The notes under the pieces are model-generated. The model saw only the letters and a list, made by a program, of their open reading frames with translations. It was not told the DNA's origin and did not search any database. From contig NZ_SLXK01000034.1 in the NCBI RefSeq assembly GCF_004341035.1, positions 1 through 45,103 on the forward strand: 45,103 nt of DNA. Direction: 5' to 3'. How positions within the stretch are numbered: position 1 is the first letter of the stretch; the number at the start of each line of letters is the position of its first letter. This DNA comes from Scopulibacillus darangshiensis. Its GTDB lineage: Bacteria; Bacillota; Bacilli; Bacillales; Sporolactobacillaceae. Below, in pieces: positions 1-8,048 of the stretch. Position numbers and translations under genes: made by a program.

Positions 1-143
1 TTTCATTTATTTGATGCGTAACAGATATTGTGAAATCGCTTGATGGATAAGCATTTTCCGTCTTATTAAGGATTTTCTATGAATAATCTAGGTTAAAAGC
101 TATTAATCCAGATGATTACAATAATAAAGAGTATTTTTTTCAT

Positions 144-830
144 TTGGCTGCCGCATGCCATTATCTTAATAATAAATTAAAGGCATATTTATATGCAGAT
201 CAAGCCCTCCAATATTTCAAACAGACAAATAATTTTCGAAGGGTCATTGATACAGAAACTCTTATGTTAGCCCAGACTTGTTATTCCAATGACTTCGAAG
301 AAACTATAGAGCAATACGAAAAGTTAATTAAAAGTTGTAAAATATATAATGAAATTAATAAAAAGAATGTGTTGCTCAATAATTTTGCTTTTGAATATTT
401 TATTAGAAAAAAATATAAAATGGCCAGGCAGTTATATAAAGAATCTATGCAGAGCAGCTTAGCAAACAAAAAAAATGAGTTGTATTTGACTTCCTTAAAA
501 GGCTATATCCATTGCTGTCTTGAGATTGGAAATGTGCATACAAAAAGTGAATTGTTCAACCTGATTCAGGAGGGATTGTCAAAAGCAGAAGATTCCTTTT
601 TACATAAAATGTACTTTACGCTGCTTCTTTCTTTACTTGAAGGTAAAAAAGAAGATTATTATCACAATTTGCACAAAGATGTGATACCGTATCTCAAAAG
701 AATCGGAGATTTATTTACAGCATGTTTTTATGAAAAAGAAATTTACCATTACTTCTTAACGATAGGTGACCTTGAGATGGTTGCCAGGATATCCCGTTCT
801 TTAATTGATAATTATTTAGACTTTAATTAG
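144..830 (+). CDS. TPR-repeat C-terminal part of a Rap/XRE-TPR-type regulator, probably truncated
   Basis: The product is almost wholly helical, with repeated A/Y/L patterns typical of tetratricopeptide repeats (for example residues 5-30, 40-75 and 85-115). This resembles the peptide-sensing TPR half of HTH-TPR or Rap-type regulators of Bacillales, which are usually 370-430 residues; only 228 remain. No N-terminal helix-turn-helix or response-regulator-binding domain is present. The open frame extends upstream of the TTG codon at 144 to a stop at 84-86, still reading like TPR sequence, and bases 1-84 have stops in all three forward frames. I see no ribosome binding site before 144, so this is probably a decayed or 5'-truncated gene. 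The family call is moderate and the function unknown. Confidence 0.5.
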   Translation: MAAACHYLNNKLKAYLYADQALQYFKQTNNFRRVIDTETLMLAQTCYSNDFEETIEQYEKLIKSCKIYNEINKKNVLLNNFAFEYFIRKKYKMARQLYKESMQSSLANKKNELYLTSLKGYIHCCLEIGNVHTKSELFNLIQEGLSKAEDSFLHKMYFTLLLSLLEGKKEDYYHNLHKDVIPYLKRIGDLFTACFYEKEIYHYFLTIGDLEMVARISRSLIDNYLDFN

Positions 831-885
831 TGTGTATTTTAATAAAGTGAACCCATGCATCCAAGGCAAACTTAAAGACAATCCC

Positions 886-920
886 AAGCAAGGGGGAATA
901 GAAGATGCGCCACCTTGCTT
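886..920. terminator. Hairpin between convergent genes
   Basis: AAGCAAGG (886-893) pairs with CCTTGCTT (913-920) across a 19-nt loop. It lies between the converging TPR gene and the ger operon. The T-rich tail is weak (TTTATT on the plus strand), so termination is plausible but not certain. Confidence 0.4.
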
Positions 921-942
921 TATTGATATATTTTAAACCAAC

Positions 943-2142
943 TTATTCGTTTTTCAATTCCGTTAAAAAGCTTTTTGTCCGCACACCAGCACGACGTAAA
1001 TTCACCTTTACATTGACGGCAATATCAGCCCTAGTAAATTCCTCGTCCCATTTATTTTTCACTTTCTTAAACGCTTGATAATCTTGTCGGTTCATGACGT
1101 CACCAAAGCCAAAAATATCGATCTTATATTTATTTTGCACTTTATTAATGGTTGCTGTCATTTTCTGTTCTACATGGTCTTCTATTTTTTTCTCAAGTTT
1201 TTTGTAGACGTTAGACTTGGTTATATCAGCATGACAATGGATTTCATCTAACCTTGCTTCCATTTCTATATTTAACTTGATGTTAGGTTCACCCTTTCGA
1301 TAGTTTGCCTTAATATTTGTCTGTGAATGATAAGCGCGGACGGTAAAAAATTTGTTTTTACCACAGGGAACAGAAATACTTGTGAATTTTAATTTGTTTT
1401 GTGTCCAAAGATAATTACGCGTGTCATCGAGTGATAGGTATCCTAATAACTTGTCTCCTTTAAAAACACCAAGGTTAGTGAATGTGACGATTGCCTTTGG
1501 TTCCACGTTTTTCCTGTTTTCTACGTTAATTCCTTCTTCAATAGACCCAGTAACGGTAGCCACGGGTATAACTGGTTGCCGACCTTCTGACACCATAGCT
1601 GTAATAATGTCTTTCATACGTACCCTTGGGTATGTACCCCATTCTTTTGAACCTGTTTCTAGTTGTGAATAAATTTTCATGGATGGAATATTTTCAGTCG
1701 GATATGTCGTGCTCATCAAATCCTCGGCCGAGACTTTTTTCGCTATGATGAAATCAAAATCATTCCGTGTTTCTTTGCTGCTTTCAAAATAATCGAGGAA
1801 ATCAAGTAAGCCTTCTCGTGCCACTGACTCACCTATGACCAATGTTTGCAAATGAGAAAAATCCAGTTTCTTAGACACCGCAACATTCATCTTATGACTT
1901 AATTCAGCTACCGAATTCCCTTCTAAACCATAAACGACAGTCGAAGAATTACCTTTGGATTGTTGTGGAGAAAGTTCGGGAGCATTAATGATCTCTACAC
2001 TCATTTTTAGCTTTTTTGCCTCTCCCTTATCAATCGCAACGCCTGTTACAATTCCAATTTGATCTAATTCATAAGCATCCCAACAGCCATTAAGTATGAA
2101 AGCTATAACAACAATCATGGAAAAAACAAAACAACGATTCAT
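943..2142 (-). CDS. Ger(x)C family spore germination lipoprotein (C subunit)
   Basis: This is the C subunit of a germinant receptor, a lipoprotein anchored in the spore inner membrane. It has a signal peptide ending in a lipobox (L-N-G-C, Cys at residue 20) followed by WDAYELDQIGIVTGVAIDKG, the characteristic family start. The 399-residue length is normal for GerAC/GerKC. The C-terminus carries the family's conserved domain ending in a basic, hydrophilic strand. Its start overlaps the end of the A-subunit gene by 4 nt (ATGA type), so translation is coupled. It is the last gene of a D-B-A-C operon. Such operons are normally transcribed by sigma-G in the forespore. The germinant cannot be deduced. 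Confidence 0.95.
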   Translation of the reverse strand: MNRCFVFSMIVVIAFILNGCWDAYELDQIGIVTGVAIDKGEAKKLKMSVEIINAPELSPQQSKGNSSTVVYGLEGNSVAELSHKMNVAVSKKLDFSHLQTLVIGESVAREGLLDFLDYFESSKETRNDFDFIIAKKVSAEDLMSTTYPTENIPSMKIYSQLETGSKEWGTYPRVRMKDIITAMVSEGRQPVIPVATVTGSIEEGINVENRKNVEPKAIVTFTNLGVFKGDKLLGYLSLDDTRNYLWTQNKLKFTSISVPCGKNKFFTVRAYHSQTNIKANYRKGEPNIKLNIEMEARLDEIHCHADITKSNVYKKLEKKIEDHVEQKMTATINKVQNKYKIDIFGFGDVMNRQDYQAFKKVKNKWDEEFTRADIAVNVKVNLRRAGVRTKSFLTELKNE

Positions 2143-3740
2143 GAATCTGTTCTCCTTTTTGGCGGAGGTGAAGGGGATTTAGCATCATAGGATTTTATGG
2201 GAGAACCGGTATTAAGATAGCTCGGCCGTTTCCTAGCCCCCCAAATGGGGAAACGAACAAAAACATCATCCTGATCTTCGATAATAAATGGAGCAACTGG
2301 AGCTAAATAAGGAATCCCAAAGGAACGAAGACTAACGAGATGTGCCACTAATAACATCACAATTAAAATAATCCCATAAAAACCCAATAAAGCTGAAAAA
2401 AATATAAATAAAAACCTCAACAAACGGGAAGAACTGCCAAAATTATAAACAGGTGACACATAATTACAGATACCGGTTATGGCTACTATAATAATCATTG
2501 CATTAGAAACAATACCCGCCTCGACTGCGGCTTGACCGATGACTAAAGCGCCGACAATGGATATCGTTTGGCCCACGGCTCGAGGCATTCTGGCACCGGC
2601 TTCACGTAAAAATTCAAATGTTATCTCCATTAACAAAACCTCTACAACAGTTGGAAAAGGTACGCCTTCCCGTTGGGCTGCCAAACTGAAGAATAAACGA
2701 GTCGGTATTAATTCATGATGAAAAGTCATAATTGCTACATAAAATGACGGTAACAACAAGGCTATTAGAAAAGCCATATACCGAATGATGCGAAGGAATG
2801 AGGCCAAAAAGAAATGTACGTAGTAATCCTCTGATACTTCAAAGAAGTCAGTGAATACGGTAGGCACCAGAAGAATAAAAGGGCTCCCGCCAACAAATAT
2901 AGCCACCTTCCCCTCAATTAAATTTGATGTTACAGTATCAGGTCTCTCCGTACTATAAATGGTGGGAAAAGGTGTAAATGTTTTATCTGTAATCAACTCC
3001 TCAAGGTTGCCGGAATCAAAAATTGCATTTATATCAATACGAGATATTCTTTTGCGGACCTCTGCTATAATTTCTTCGTTGACTGTTCCCTCAATGAAAC
3101 CAATATTAACTGATGTCAACGTATCTTTCCCAATGTGGTACGTTTCGAACCGGAGGCGTGGGTTTTTAAGTCTTCGACGCACCAAACTAATATTCGTATT
3201 AATATCTTCGACAAAAGCATCTTTAGGGCCCCTGACAATGGTTTGGGTTGTGGGTTCTGTAATTGCTCTGGATTCAGTCCCGTTAATTTCGATAGCAAGG
3301 GCCTTTGTTATCCCCTCTATGAAGATCACCGCACACCCAGACAGAATGTGCCAAACGGCTTCGTGTTTATAATTGGCAAAATGAAAGTTAATGCCGCCAA
3401 AAAAACTTTTGCGAAAGTCGTCTAAATCTTTCACTTTGTTAATCGGCTTTTGCTTAAAAGAACTTTGGGACAATGGCTTCATGATTTGTTCACTAATAAG
3501 GCTATGTTTCACCATGCTTTCTAAATAACAAACCAATCCCTCACGGTTTCCGGTATAAACCTTTTCGATATGAAAGTCGCTCGTATCGCCAAATACTTGT
3601 TGCAGCAAAGAACGATTTTGTTCCAAATGGTTCTTCAGTCCTGTTTTCTTTTCCCCTTCAGGAACCAATTCTTCACTGGTTGTTTGCGACTGGTGAAATT
3701 TGGTTTGCTCTGATGAGGACCATTTTTTAAAAAAATTCAT
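2139..3740 (-). CDS. GerA family spore germination protein (A subunit)
   Basis: This is the A subunit of a germinant receptor, an inner-membrane protein with a large N-terminal soluble domain (about residues 1-290) and a C-terminal membrane domain of about five helices. Family hallmarks are visible: RGPKDAFVEDINTN near residue 170, the RLKNPRLR stretch, SNLIEGKVAIFVGGSPF before the first helix, and FLREAGARMPRAVGQTISIVGALVIGQAA in the membrane part. A-subunits have been linked to ion conduction during germination. The 533-residue length is slightly above the GerAA size because of a polar N-terminus. It overlaps the upstream B gene by 1 nt and the C gene by 4 nt, so it sits in a tight operon. 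The C-terminal tail is rich in Pro, Ser and Lys. Confidence 0.95.
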   Translation of the reverse strand: MNFFKKWSSSEQTKFHQSQTTSEELVPEGEKKTGLKNHLEQNRSLLQQVFGDTSDFHIEKVYTGNREGLVCYLESMVKHSLISEQIMKPLSQSSFKQKPINKVKDLDDFRKSFFGGINFHFANYKHEAVWHILSGCAVIFIEGITKALAIEINGTESRAITEPTTQTIVRGPKDAFVEDINTNISLVRRRLKNPRLRFETYHIGKDTLTSVNIGFIEGTVNEEIIAEVRKRISRIDINAIFDSGNLEELITDKTFTPFPTIYSTERPDTVTSNLIEGKVAIFVGGSPFILLVPTVFTDFFEVSEDYYVHFFLASFLRIIRYMAFLIALLLPSFYVAIMTFHHELIPTRLFFSLAAQREGVPFPTVVEVLLMEITFEFLREAGARMPRAVGQTISIVGALVIGQAAVEAGIVSNAMIIIVAITGICNYVSPVYNFGSSSRLLRFLFIFFSALLGFYGIILIVMLLVAHLVSLRSFGIPYLAPVAPFIIEDQDDVFVRFPIWGARKRPSYLNTGSPIKSYDAKSPSPPPKRRTDS

Positions 3741-4864
3741 TATCTGTTACCTCCTTTCCGAAAACGGTGTCTTTTCTTTTTCCATATAACAATAAAAAAT
3801 ATTAGTAAAGGAATGTAAATTTGAAACGGCATATGGAAGTATGGGGGAAGAATTTTAAATCCTTTTTCAATGTGCTCCGCAAAGCTTTCCGAATTAATCA
3901 AGGAAAATAAAGCGATCAACATTGACATAGGGAAAACAAATGGGCGATACGGCATCCGAAAGACATATTCCAAACCTTTTAGTCCTATAAAGGAAAAAAC
4001 ACTTATTTTTAAGATGATTCCAAACATCATAATAAAGACAATAGTCGCGTCAATTCTCTCAAAGAAGTTAGCAAATGAAACCATCCTCGCGACGCTTAAA
4101 AGGGGAAAATCAGAACGTAATTTAATGTCAACTCCCAGTACAGCAATTTGGAGAATGGCTGCCCAAACTAATATGACAGTGCCTGTTCCAAAGGCATACA
4201 TACCAACTTTGCGAGAATATTTAAAATTACTCGTATGGGCCATTAACACAGTGAAAATAATCGGTATTTCCCCAATCGGGAAACCAAGAAGTTGGGGAAA
4301 GATTGCATTCATAATCGGCTGAAAGCCTTCGGATAGGACAGGTTGAAGATTCTTAATTTCGAAATTGCCACTAATCCATACAAATATGGATAAAAGAAAA
4401 ATAAAAAAGAACATATAAGGCGAAAAAATTTCAGCGACCCGACCGACAACTTCAAATCCAAGGTAAAGGATATAGGCTATGACAAGCATAAGGGTGACAG
4501 CAACAACGCCGGAGGGAGTATTAAAAAGGACAGCTGATCCAATCATCTCTACAAAATCCCGTAATACATAACAAGCTAGATAAAAAAAGTATACTGAATA
4601 TGCTATGGTTAACCCCATAGCGAATTTTCTTCCAAAGGCGACCTCCATAATTTCAAATAAGTTTTTTCCAGGTAAGAGTGACAAAAGATAAGAATACATC
4701 CAAATAAGAAGGAAACCAGGTAGGGCTGCGAGAAGAATAGCAATCCATGCATCCTGTTTTGCATCATTTCCGATTCCAACGACAACAGCACTGCCCAACT
4801 CAAAAGTGATGGTTAAAACAAAAAACTGCCATAATGAAATATTCTCTTTCATTTCTGCACTCAT
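3740..4864 (-). CDS. GerB family (endospore germination permease, B subunit)
   Basis: This is the B subunit of the germinant receptor, a member of the APC transporter superfamily believed to bind the germinant. The 374 residues form about ten hydrophobic segments, starting QFFVLTITFELGSAVVVGIG, with the typical charged tail (KKKRHRFRKGG). The length matches GerAB/GerKB (about 365). It is immediately followed by the A gene with a 1-nt overlap, and preceded by a 67-residue membrane protein 21 nt upstream. Substrate specificity cannot be read from sequence alone. Confidence 0.94.
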   Translation of the reverse strand: MSAEMKENISLWQFFVLTITFELGSAVVVGIGNDAKQDAWIAILLAALPGFLLIWMYSYLLSLLPGKNLFEIMEVAFGRKFAMGLTIAYSVYFFYLACYVLRDFVEMIGSAVLFNTPSGVVAVTLMLVIAYILYLGFEVVGRVAEIFSPYMFFFIFLLSIFVWISGNFEIKNLQPVLSEGFQPIMNAIFPQLLGFPIGEIPIIFTVLMAHTSNFKYSRKVGMYAFGTGTVILVWAAILQIAVLGVDIKLRSDFPLLSVARMVSFANFFERIDATIVFIMMFGIILKISVFSFIGLKGLEYVFRMPYRPFVFPMSMLIALFSLINSESFAEHIEKGFKILPPYFHMPFQIYIPLLIFFIVIWKKKRHRFRKGGNR

Positions 4865-4885
4865 AAAATAACCCCATTTTAGTCG

Positions 4886-5089
4886 TTAATTCATCTTATT
4901 TTTAGAAAGACGAATATCATTAATCACACTGACAATTAAACCGACAATACTTGCTGCTATGACAATCGTTCTTCCTTCAAACAATGTCTGTAACGAATCA
5001 AGAAAATTAGATTTAGAGACGGTCATATCGACAAGACCAATAACAGCTAAAGTAAGAATAAGGATGATGAAATACGCCAAAGTAACCAT
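4886..5089 (-). CDS. Small two-helix membrane protein, probable D subunit of the germinant receptor
   Basis: This 67-residue protein has two hydrophobic helices (about residues 3-20 and 42-60) joined by a short polar loop, and a basic end (RLSKNKMN). It has a good ribosome binding site (TAGGAG, 8 nt before ATG). It is the first gene of the ger operon, 21 nt ahead of the B gene. Small two-transmembrane D proteins encoded next to ger operons (GerKD, GerUD) are known in Bacillus and modulate receptor function; size, topology and position fit. The assignment rests on these features rather than on a recognised sequence signature. It could instead be a generic small membrane protein. Confidence 0.7.
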   Translation of the reverse strand: MVTLAYFIILILTLAVIGLVDMTVSKSNFLDSLQTLFEGRTIVIAASIVGLIVSVINDIRLSKNKMN

Positions 5090-5253
5090 ACTTTTACTCC
5101 TATACTAAAATTTTAATTCGTTAAGGCTAGTTTGACTCTGCTGTGATGTTTTATACGAAGCCTTTGACTAAAGTTAGGGTAGAACCCGCATCTCTGGATG
5201 AATAGCCAGAAGTTTGTGCCAAGTAAAATTAACGGAAAAGTCTAAATAATATA
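5090..5253. other. Divergent intergenic region upstream of the ger operon
   Basis: This AT-rich spacer separates the minus-strand ger operon from the plus-strand sulfatase operon. The ger operon's promoter must lie here, expected to be sigma-G type, but I could not pick a convincing -10/-35 pair. No open frame of note is present. Confidence 0.4.
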
Positions 5254-5282
5254 TTGACATAAGAAGTAATCATAAATAAGAT
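5254..5282 (+). promoter_or_regulatory. Sigma-A-type promoter for the ROK-remnant/SIS/sulfatase operon
   Basis: A perfect TTGACA (5254-5259) is followed after exactly 17 nt by TAAGAT (5277-5282). It is about 175 nt upstream of the first start codon and points toward the sulfatase genes. The long leader (5283-5457) contains no recognisable riboswitch. Confidence 0.6.
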
Positions 5283-5457
5283 TAAAGAATAAATAAATAA
5301 AGCCACAAAATACTTCATAAATTTATTTTAATCAGTCATTTCCCAACTATAAAAAACAAGATGCCACACTTAGTTATTTTTAATATATTCACTAATTCCA
5401 CCACCTGATGGGTGTAGATAGTCTCTCGTTGTATTGATCTTTAGGGAGTGAAAGAGT

Positions 5458-5616
5458 ATGAATCTTCAAAGGCTAACAGGATCTATTGATATTGGAGGGA
5501 CGAAAACTGCTGTTGGAATAGTAACAAAAAATGGTGCCCTGCTAACCTATGCTGAGTTTCCAACACAACCAAATCGGGCCAATGGGGGGGAAGATCTTGT
5601 TCCAAGCTTACTTTGA
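5458..5616 (+). pseudogene. Truncated ROK-family sugar kinase (N-terminal 52 residues)
   Basis: An ATG with a good ribosome binding site (AGGGAG, 8-9 nt upstream) opens a frame beginning MNLQRLTGSIDIGGTKTAVG. The DIGGTKT motif is the phosphate-binding loop of ROK kinases and repressors. The frame stays ROK-like to about GGEDLVPSL and then stops at TGA 5614-5616; ROK kinases are normally about 290-320 residues. The downstream frame shift straight into a SIS-domain gene suggests an internal deletion that removed most of the kinase. The remnant still carries the operon's only good ribosome binding site, so its translation may feed the overlapping SIS frame. A complete ROK kinase lies at 42964-43821. 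Confidence 0.7.
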
Positions 5617-6178
5617 AAACTATAAGGCCGATTTTATTGCAGCTTTAGGAAATCTGGATTTTTCGGATGTTAATGAGATTTATCAAGTAATAGAAAAGGC
5701 CAGAAGGAACAGGCAACAGGTTTTTGTGATTGGGAATGGCGGAAGTGCTGCCTCTGCGGCACATTGGGGCTGTGATTTTGGTAAAGGCATTAATGTGGGA
5801 GATAGTGAAAGATTAAAAATCACCACACCTGTAGATGGCATGACTACTTTAACAGCTTTAGCAAATGATATAAGTTATGACGACATATTTAAAGAAATGT
5901 TAAAAAACCAAATAAGTGAAAATGATGTTGTGATTGCATTATCTGTTTCCGGCGACTCGGAAAACTTGATTAAAGCACTCGATTTTGCGAAAAAGAAAAA
6001 TGCTCTAACCGTTGCAATTATTGGTGAAAAAAAGGGCAGAGTCAAAGATTATTCCGATCTAACTCTTATCATTCCATCAGAAGATTATGGCATTGTTGAG
6101 GATCTGCATATGTTTATCAATCATGTCATCTCTCAATTTATTAAACAACAAAATAACCAAGCCTTGAAATCAAATTAA
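5582..6178 (+). CDS. SIS-domain sugar-phosphate isomerase, GmhA-like
   Basis: This is a soluble SIS-domain protein of the phosphoheptose-isomerase type. It shows the GNGGSAASAAHWGCDF motif (phosphate binding, about residues 49-64 from this start) and the second SIS motif ALSVSGDSENL (about residues 122-132). The length of about 198 residues fits GmhA-like proteins (190-200). The start is uncertain: ATG 5582, TTG 5597 (preceded by a G-run that could act as a ribosome binding site) and ATG 5549 are in frame, and the segment overlaps the ROK remnant in another frame. Its natural start may have been lost in the deletion. It probably isomerises a sugar phosphate released by the sulfatase pathway; the substrate is unknown. 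Confidence 0.8.
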   Translation: MGGKILFQAYFENYKADFIAALGNLDFSDVNEIYQVIEKARRNRQQVFVIGNGGSAASAAHWGCDFGKGINVGDSERLKITTPVDGMTTLTALANDISYDDIFKEMLKNQISENDVVIALSVSGDSENLIKALDFAKKKNALTVAIIGEKKGRVKDYSDLTLIIPSEDYGIVEDLHMFINHVISQFIKQQNNQALKSN

Positions 6179-6214
6179 TTGGGGAACAGTCGTTGGAAAG
6201 GTAGATGGGACACA

Positions 6215-7756
6215 ATGAATGTCATTGCAGTGATTATGGATACATTACGAAGGGATCATTTAAGCTGCTACGGTACGGAAAAACCATCAAATTATTTAAA
6301 CCAGCCCATAGCAACCCCTAACCTCGATGAATTTGCTGCCATGGGAACACTATTTCAGCAGGCATACCTCGGAAGCTTTCCATGTATGCCGGCACGAAGA
6401 GATTTATGGACAGGGCGATATGAATTTCCTTGGCGAAGTTGGGGTCCCCTTGAAGACGAAGATCTTGACTTTATCAATTTGCTACGTTCATATGGATGGA
6501 TCAATATGCTTATAAGCGACCATTATCACCTTCTTGAAAGAGATGCCGGAAACTATCATTTTGGTTTTAACGGCTGGGATATGATAAGGGGTCAGGAACA
6601 CGATCCGTATATCACCGATCCTTTGGAGGACGGATCGAAAGAAAATATTGATCATCTAACGAGCGGAGCATGGTATCTTCATCAAAAAAATAAGCACGGG
6701 GAAAAAAGATATGAAGAAGATTTATACGGACCTCAAGTCTTTAGGCGAGCTATTTCATGGCTTGAAAGAAACGCACTGCCGCAAATTCGGGAGAATAAAC
6801 CCTTTTTTCTTATGATCGAAAGTTTCGACCCTCATGAACCATGGGATCCGCCATCTTATAGAGCGAAAGGGTTTGATCCAAATTATCAAGGAAAGCTTCC
6901 TCACAGTCCTGTCTATGGCTCAGCTGAACGTTTTTCTGAAGCCGAAATCCGGCAAATGAGAGCGCTTTACGCTGGTGAAGTAACAATGATTGATGATTGG
7001 TTTGGGCGTTTGCTTGATAAGGTGGACCAGCTTGAATTATGGGATGATACGTTAATCATTATAACGACGGATCATGGCTTCTTTCTTGGCGAACATGGAC
7101 TTATCGGAAAGCCCGATCTTGTTCCATTATATTCGGAAATGTCCCATATTCCGTTAATGATATACCATCCTCACGGGAAACGTGGTTATTGTTCAAATGA
7201 ATTGGTACAGCTTGTTGATCTGTTTCCGACAATTACGGATGCTTTGGACATTTCACTGCTGAAAGATATCAGGCGTAATAAGTGGATCCGTGGAACAGGT
7301 CACCGCAAAGCTTGGGAAGGCATCAACAAGAGTCAGCTGAATGGTCACGGAAAGAGTTTGCTGCCACTCGTGCAAGGAGAAAGAAGAACGATGCGATCAG
7401 CGGCATTCTCTGGGAAATTTGGGGATATTGTGCGTGTTTGTGATGGGAAATGGGCTCTCTATTTAACACCTTGTGAAGGAGTTCCGCTTTATTGGTACGG
7501 CACCCGTGAACCAGGGCGGACATTTGCGGGGCGCAGAGGCGTGTATGACCTTGATAACAGGCGTTACCCAGTGACTTATCCAGTTCCGAGATACACTAAT
7601 GCATTGTACAACTTAGAACAGGATCCAGATGAAAAGCATAATGTCATTGATCAGGAAGAAGATGTTGTAATTAGCCTGATGCAAGCCTTTAAAAAATGGC
7701 TGCAAGAAATAGGAGCCCCTTCTGAGGTGACAAGGCGATATGGTGTGCCGAATTAA
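6215..7756 (+). CDS. Type I sulfatase (alkaline-phosphatase superfamily), CxPAR type
   Basis: This 513-residue hydrolase is predicted to cleave sulfate esters or sulfamates. I chose ATG 6215, which gives MNVIAVIMDTLRRDHLSCYG, the classic sulfatase start with the metal-binding Asp9; the TTG at 6179 would add an unrelated tail. The catalytic motif is C57-M-P-A-R, whose Cys must be converted to formylglycine. The second metal site TTDHGFFLGEHG lies near residue 290. It resembles sulfamidase/arylsulfatase-A type proteins. No signal peptide is seen, so it is probably cytoplasmic, as expected if imported sulfated sugars are desulfated inside. It follows the SIS gene by 36 nt and overlaps the ferredoxin gene by 17 nt. 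No formylglycine-generating enzyme is encoded in this window. Confidence 0.9.
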   Translation: MNVIAVIMDTLRRDHLSCYGTEKPSNYLNQPIATPNLDEFAAMGTLFQQAYLGSFPCMPARRDLWTGRYEFPWRSWGPLEDEDLDFINLLRSYGWINMLISDHYHLLERDAGNYHFGFNGWDMIRGQEHDPYITDPLEDGSKENIDHLTSGAWYLHQKNKHGEKRYEEDLYGPQVFRRAISWLERNALPQIRENKPFFLMIESFDPHEPWDPPSYRAKGFDPNYQGKLPHSPVYGSAERFSEAEIRQMRALYAGEVTMIDDWFGRLLDKVDQLELWDDTLIIITTDHGFFLGEHGLIGKPDLVPLYSEMSHIPLMIYHPHGKRGYCSNELVQLVDLFPTITDALDISLLKDIRRNKWIRGTGHRKAWEGINKSQLNGHGKSLLPLVQGERRTMRSAAFSGKFGDIVRVCDGKWALYLTPCEGVPLYWYGTREPGRTFAGRRGVYDLDNRRYPVTYPVPRYTNALYNLEQDPDEKHNVIDQEEDVVISLMQAFKKWLQEIGAPSEVTRRYGVPN

Positions 7757-8033
7757 CAAGGTATTCGAAATAAGATGGGAACCTACAGGAGAAGTGTCTC
7801 TCGTTTCAGGGGAAAAGATGTTACTGCATAGTCTCTTAGAAAATGGCATTGAACCAGAATTTGATTGCCAGTTCGGTCACTGTGGAAGTTGTATGGTTCG
7901 GTTAGTGGAGGGAGAAGTCAGCCATAATACCGTACCGGGTATTTCCCAAGGGGAACTTGATTCGGGGCTTATCTTACTTTGTTCATGTTGTCCAGTAAGC
8001 AGATATATTACATTAAATAGGATTTATTTTTAA
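7740..8033 (+). CDS. Plant-type [2Fe-2S] ferredoxin
   Basis: This small electron carrier of 97 residues has cluster ligands C43-x4-C48-x2-C51-x29-C81, the exact plant/phenol-hydroxylase-type spacing, in the context FDCQFGHCGSCMVRL. Its start overlaps the preceding sulfatase gene by 17 nt, and its stop lies 15 nt before the next sulfatase start, so it is embedded in a sulfatase operon. Sulfatases are hydrolases and do not need electrons, so a partner oxygenase or reductase must be elsewhere, or the protein serves cofactor maturation. The Rieske oxygenase island at 12.5-18.1 kb has its own Rieske ferredoxin. The family call is sure, the role unknown. Confidence 0.88.
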   Translation: MVCRINKVFEIRWEPTGEVSLVSGEKMLLHSLLENGIEPEFDCQFGHCGSCMVRLVEGEVSHNTVPGISQGELDSGLILLCSCCPVSRYITLNRIYF

Positions 8034-8048
8034 GGAGCTGAACGGAAA

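Noticed and set aside
2959-3425. Overlapping plus-strand open frames within the first gerA gene
   Set aside because: They are shadows of a well supported minus-strand gene, with no ribosome binding sites or family motifs.
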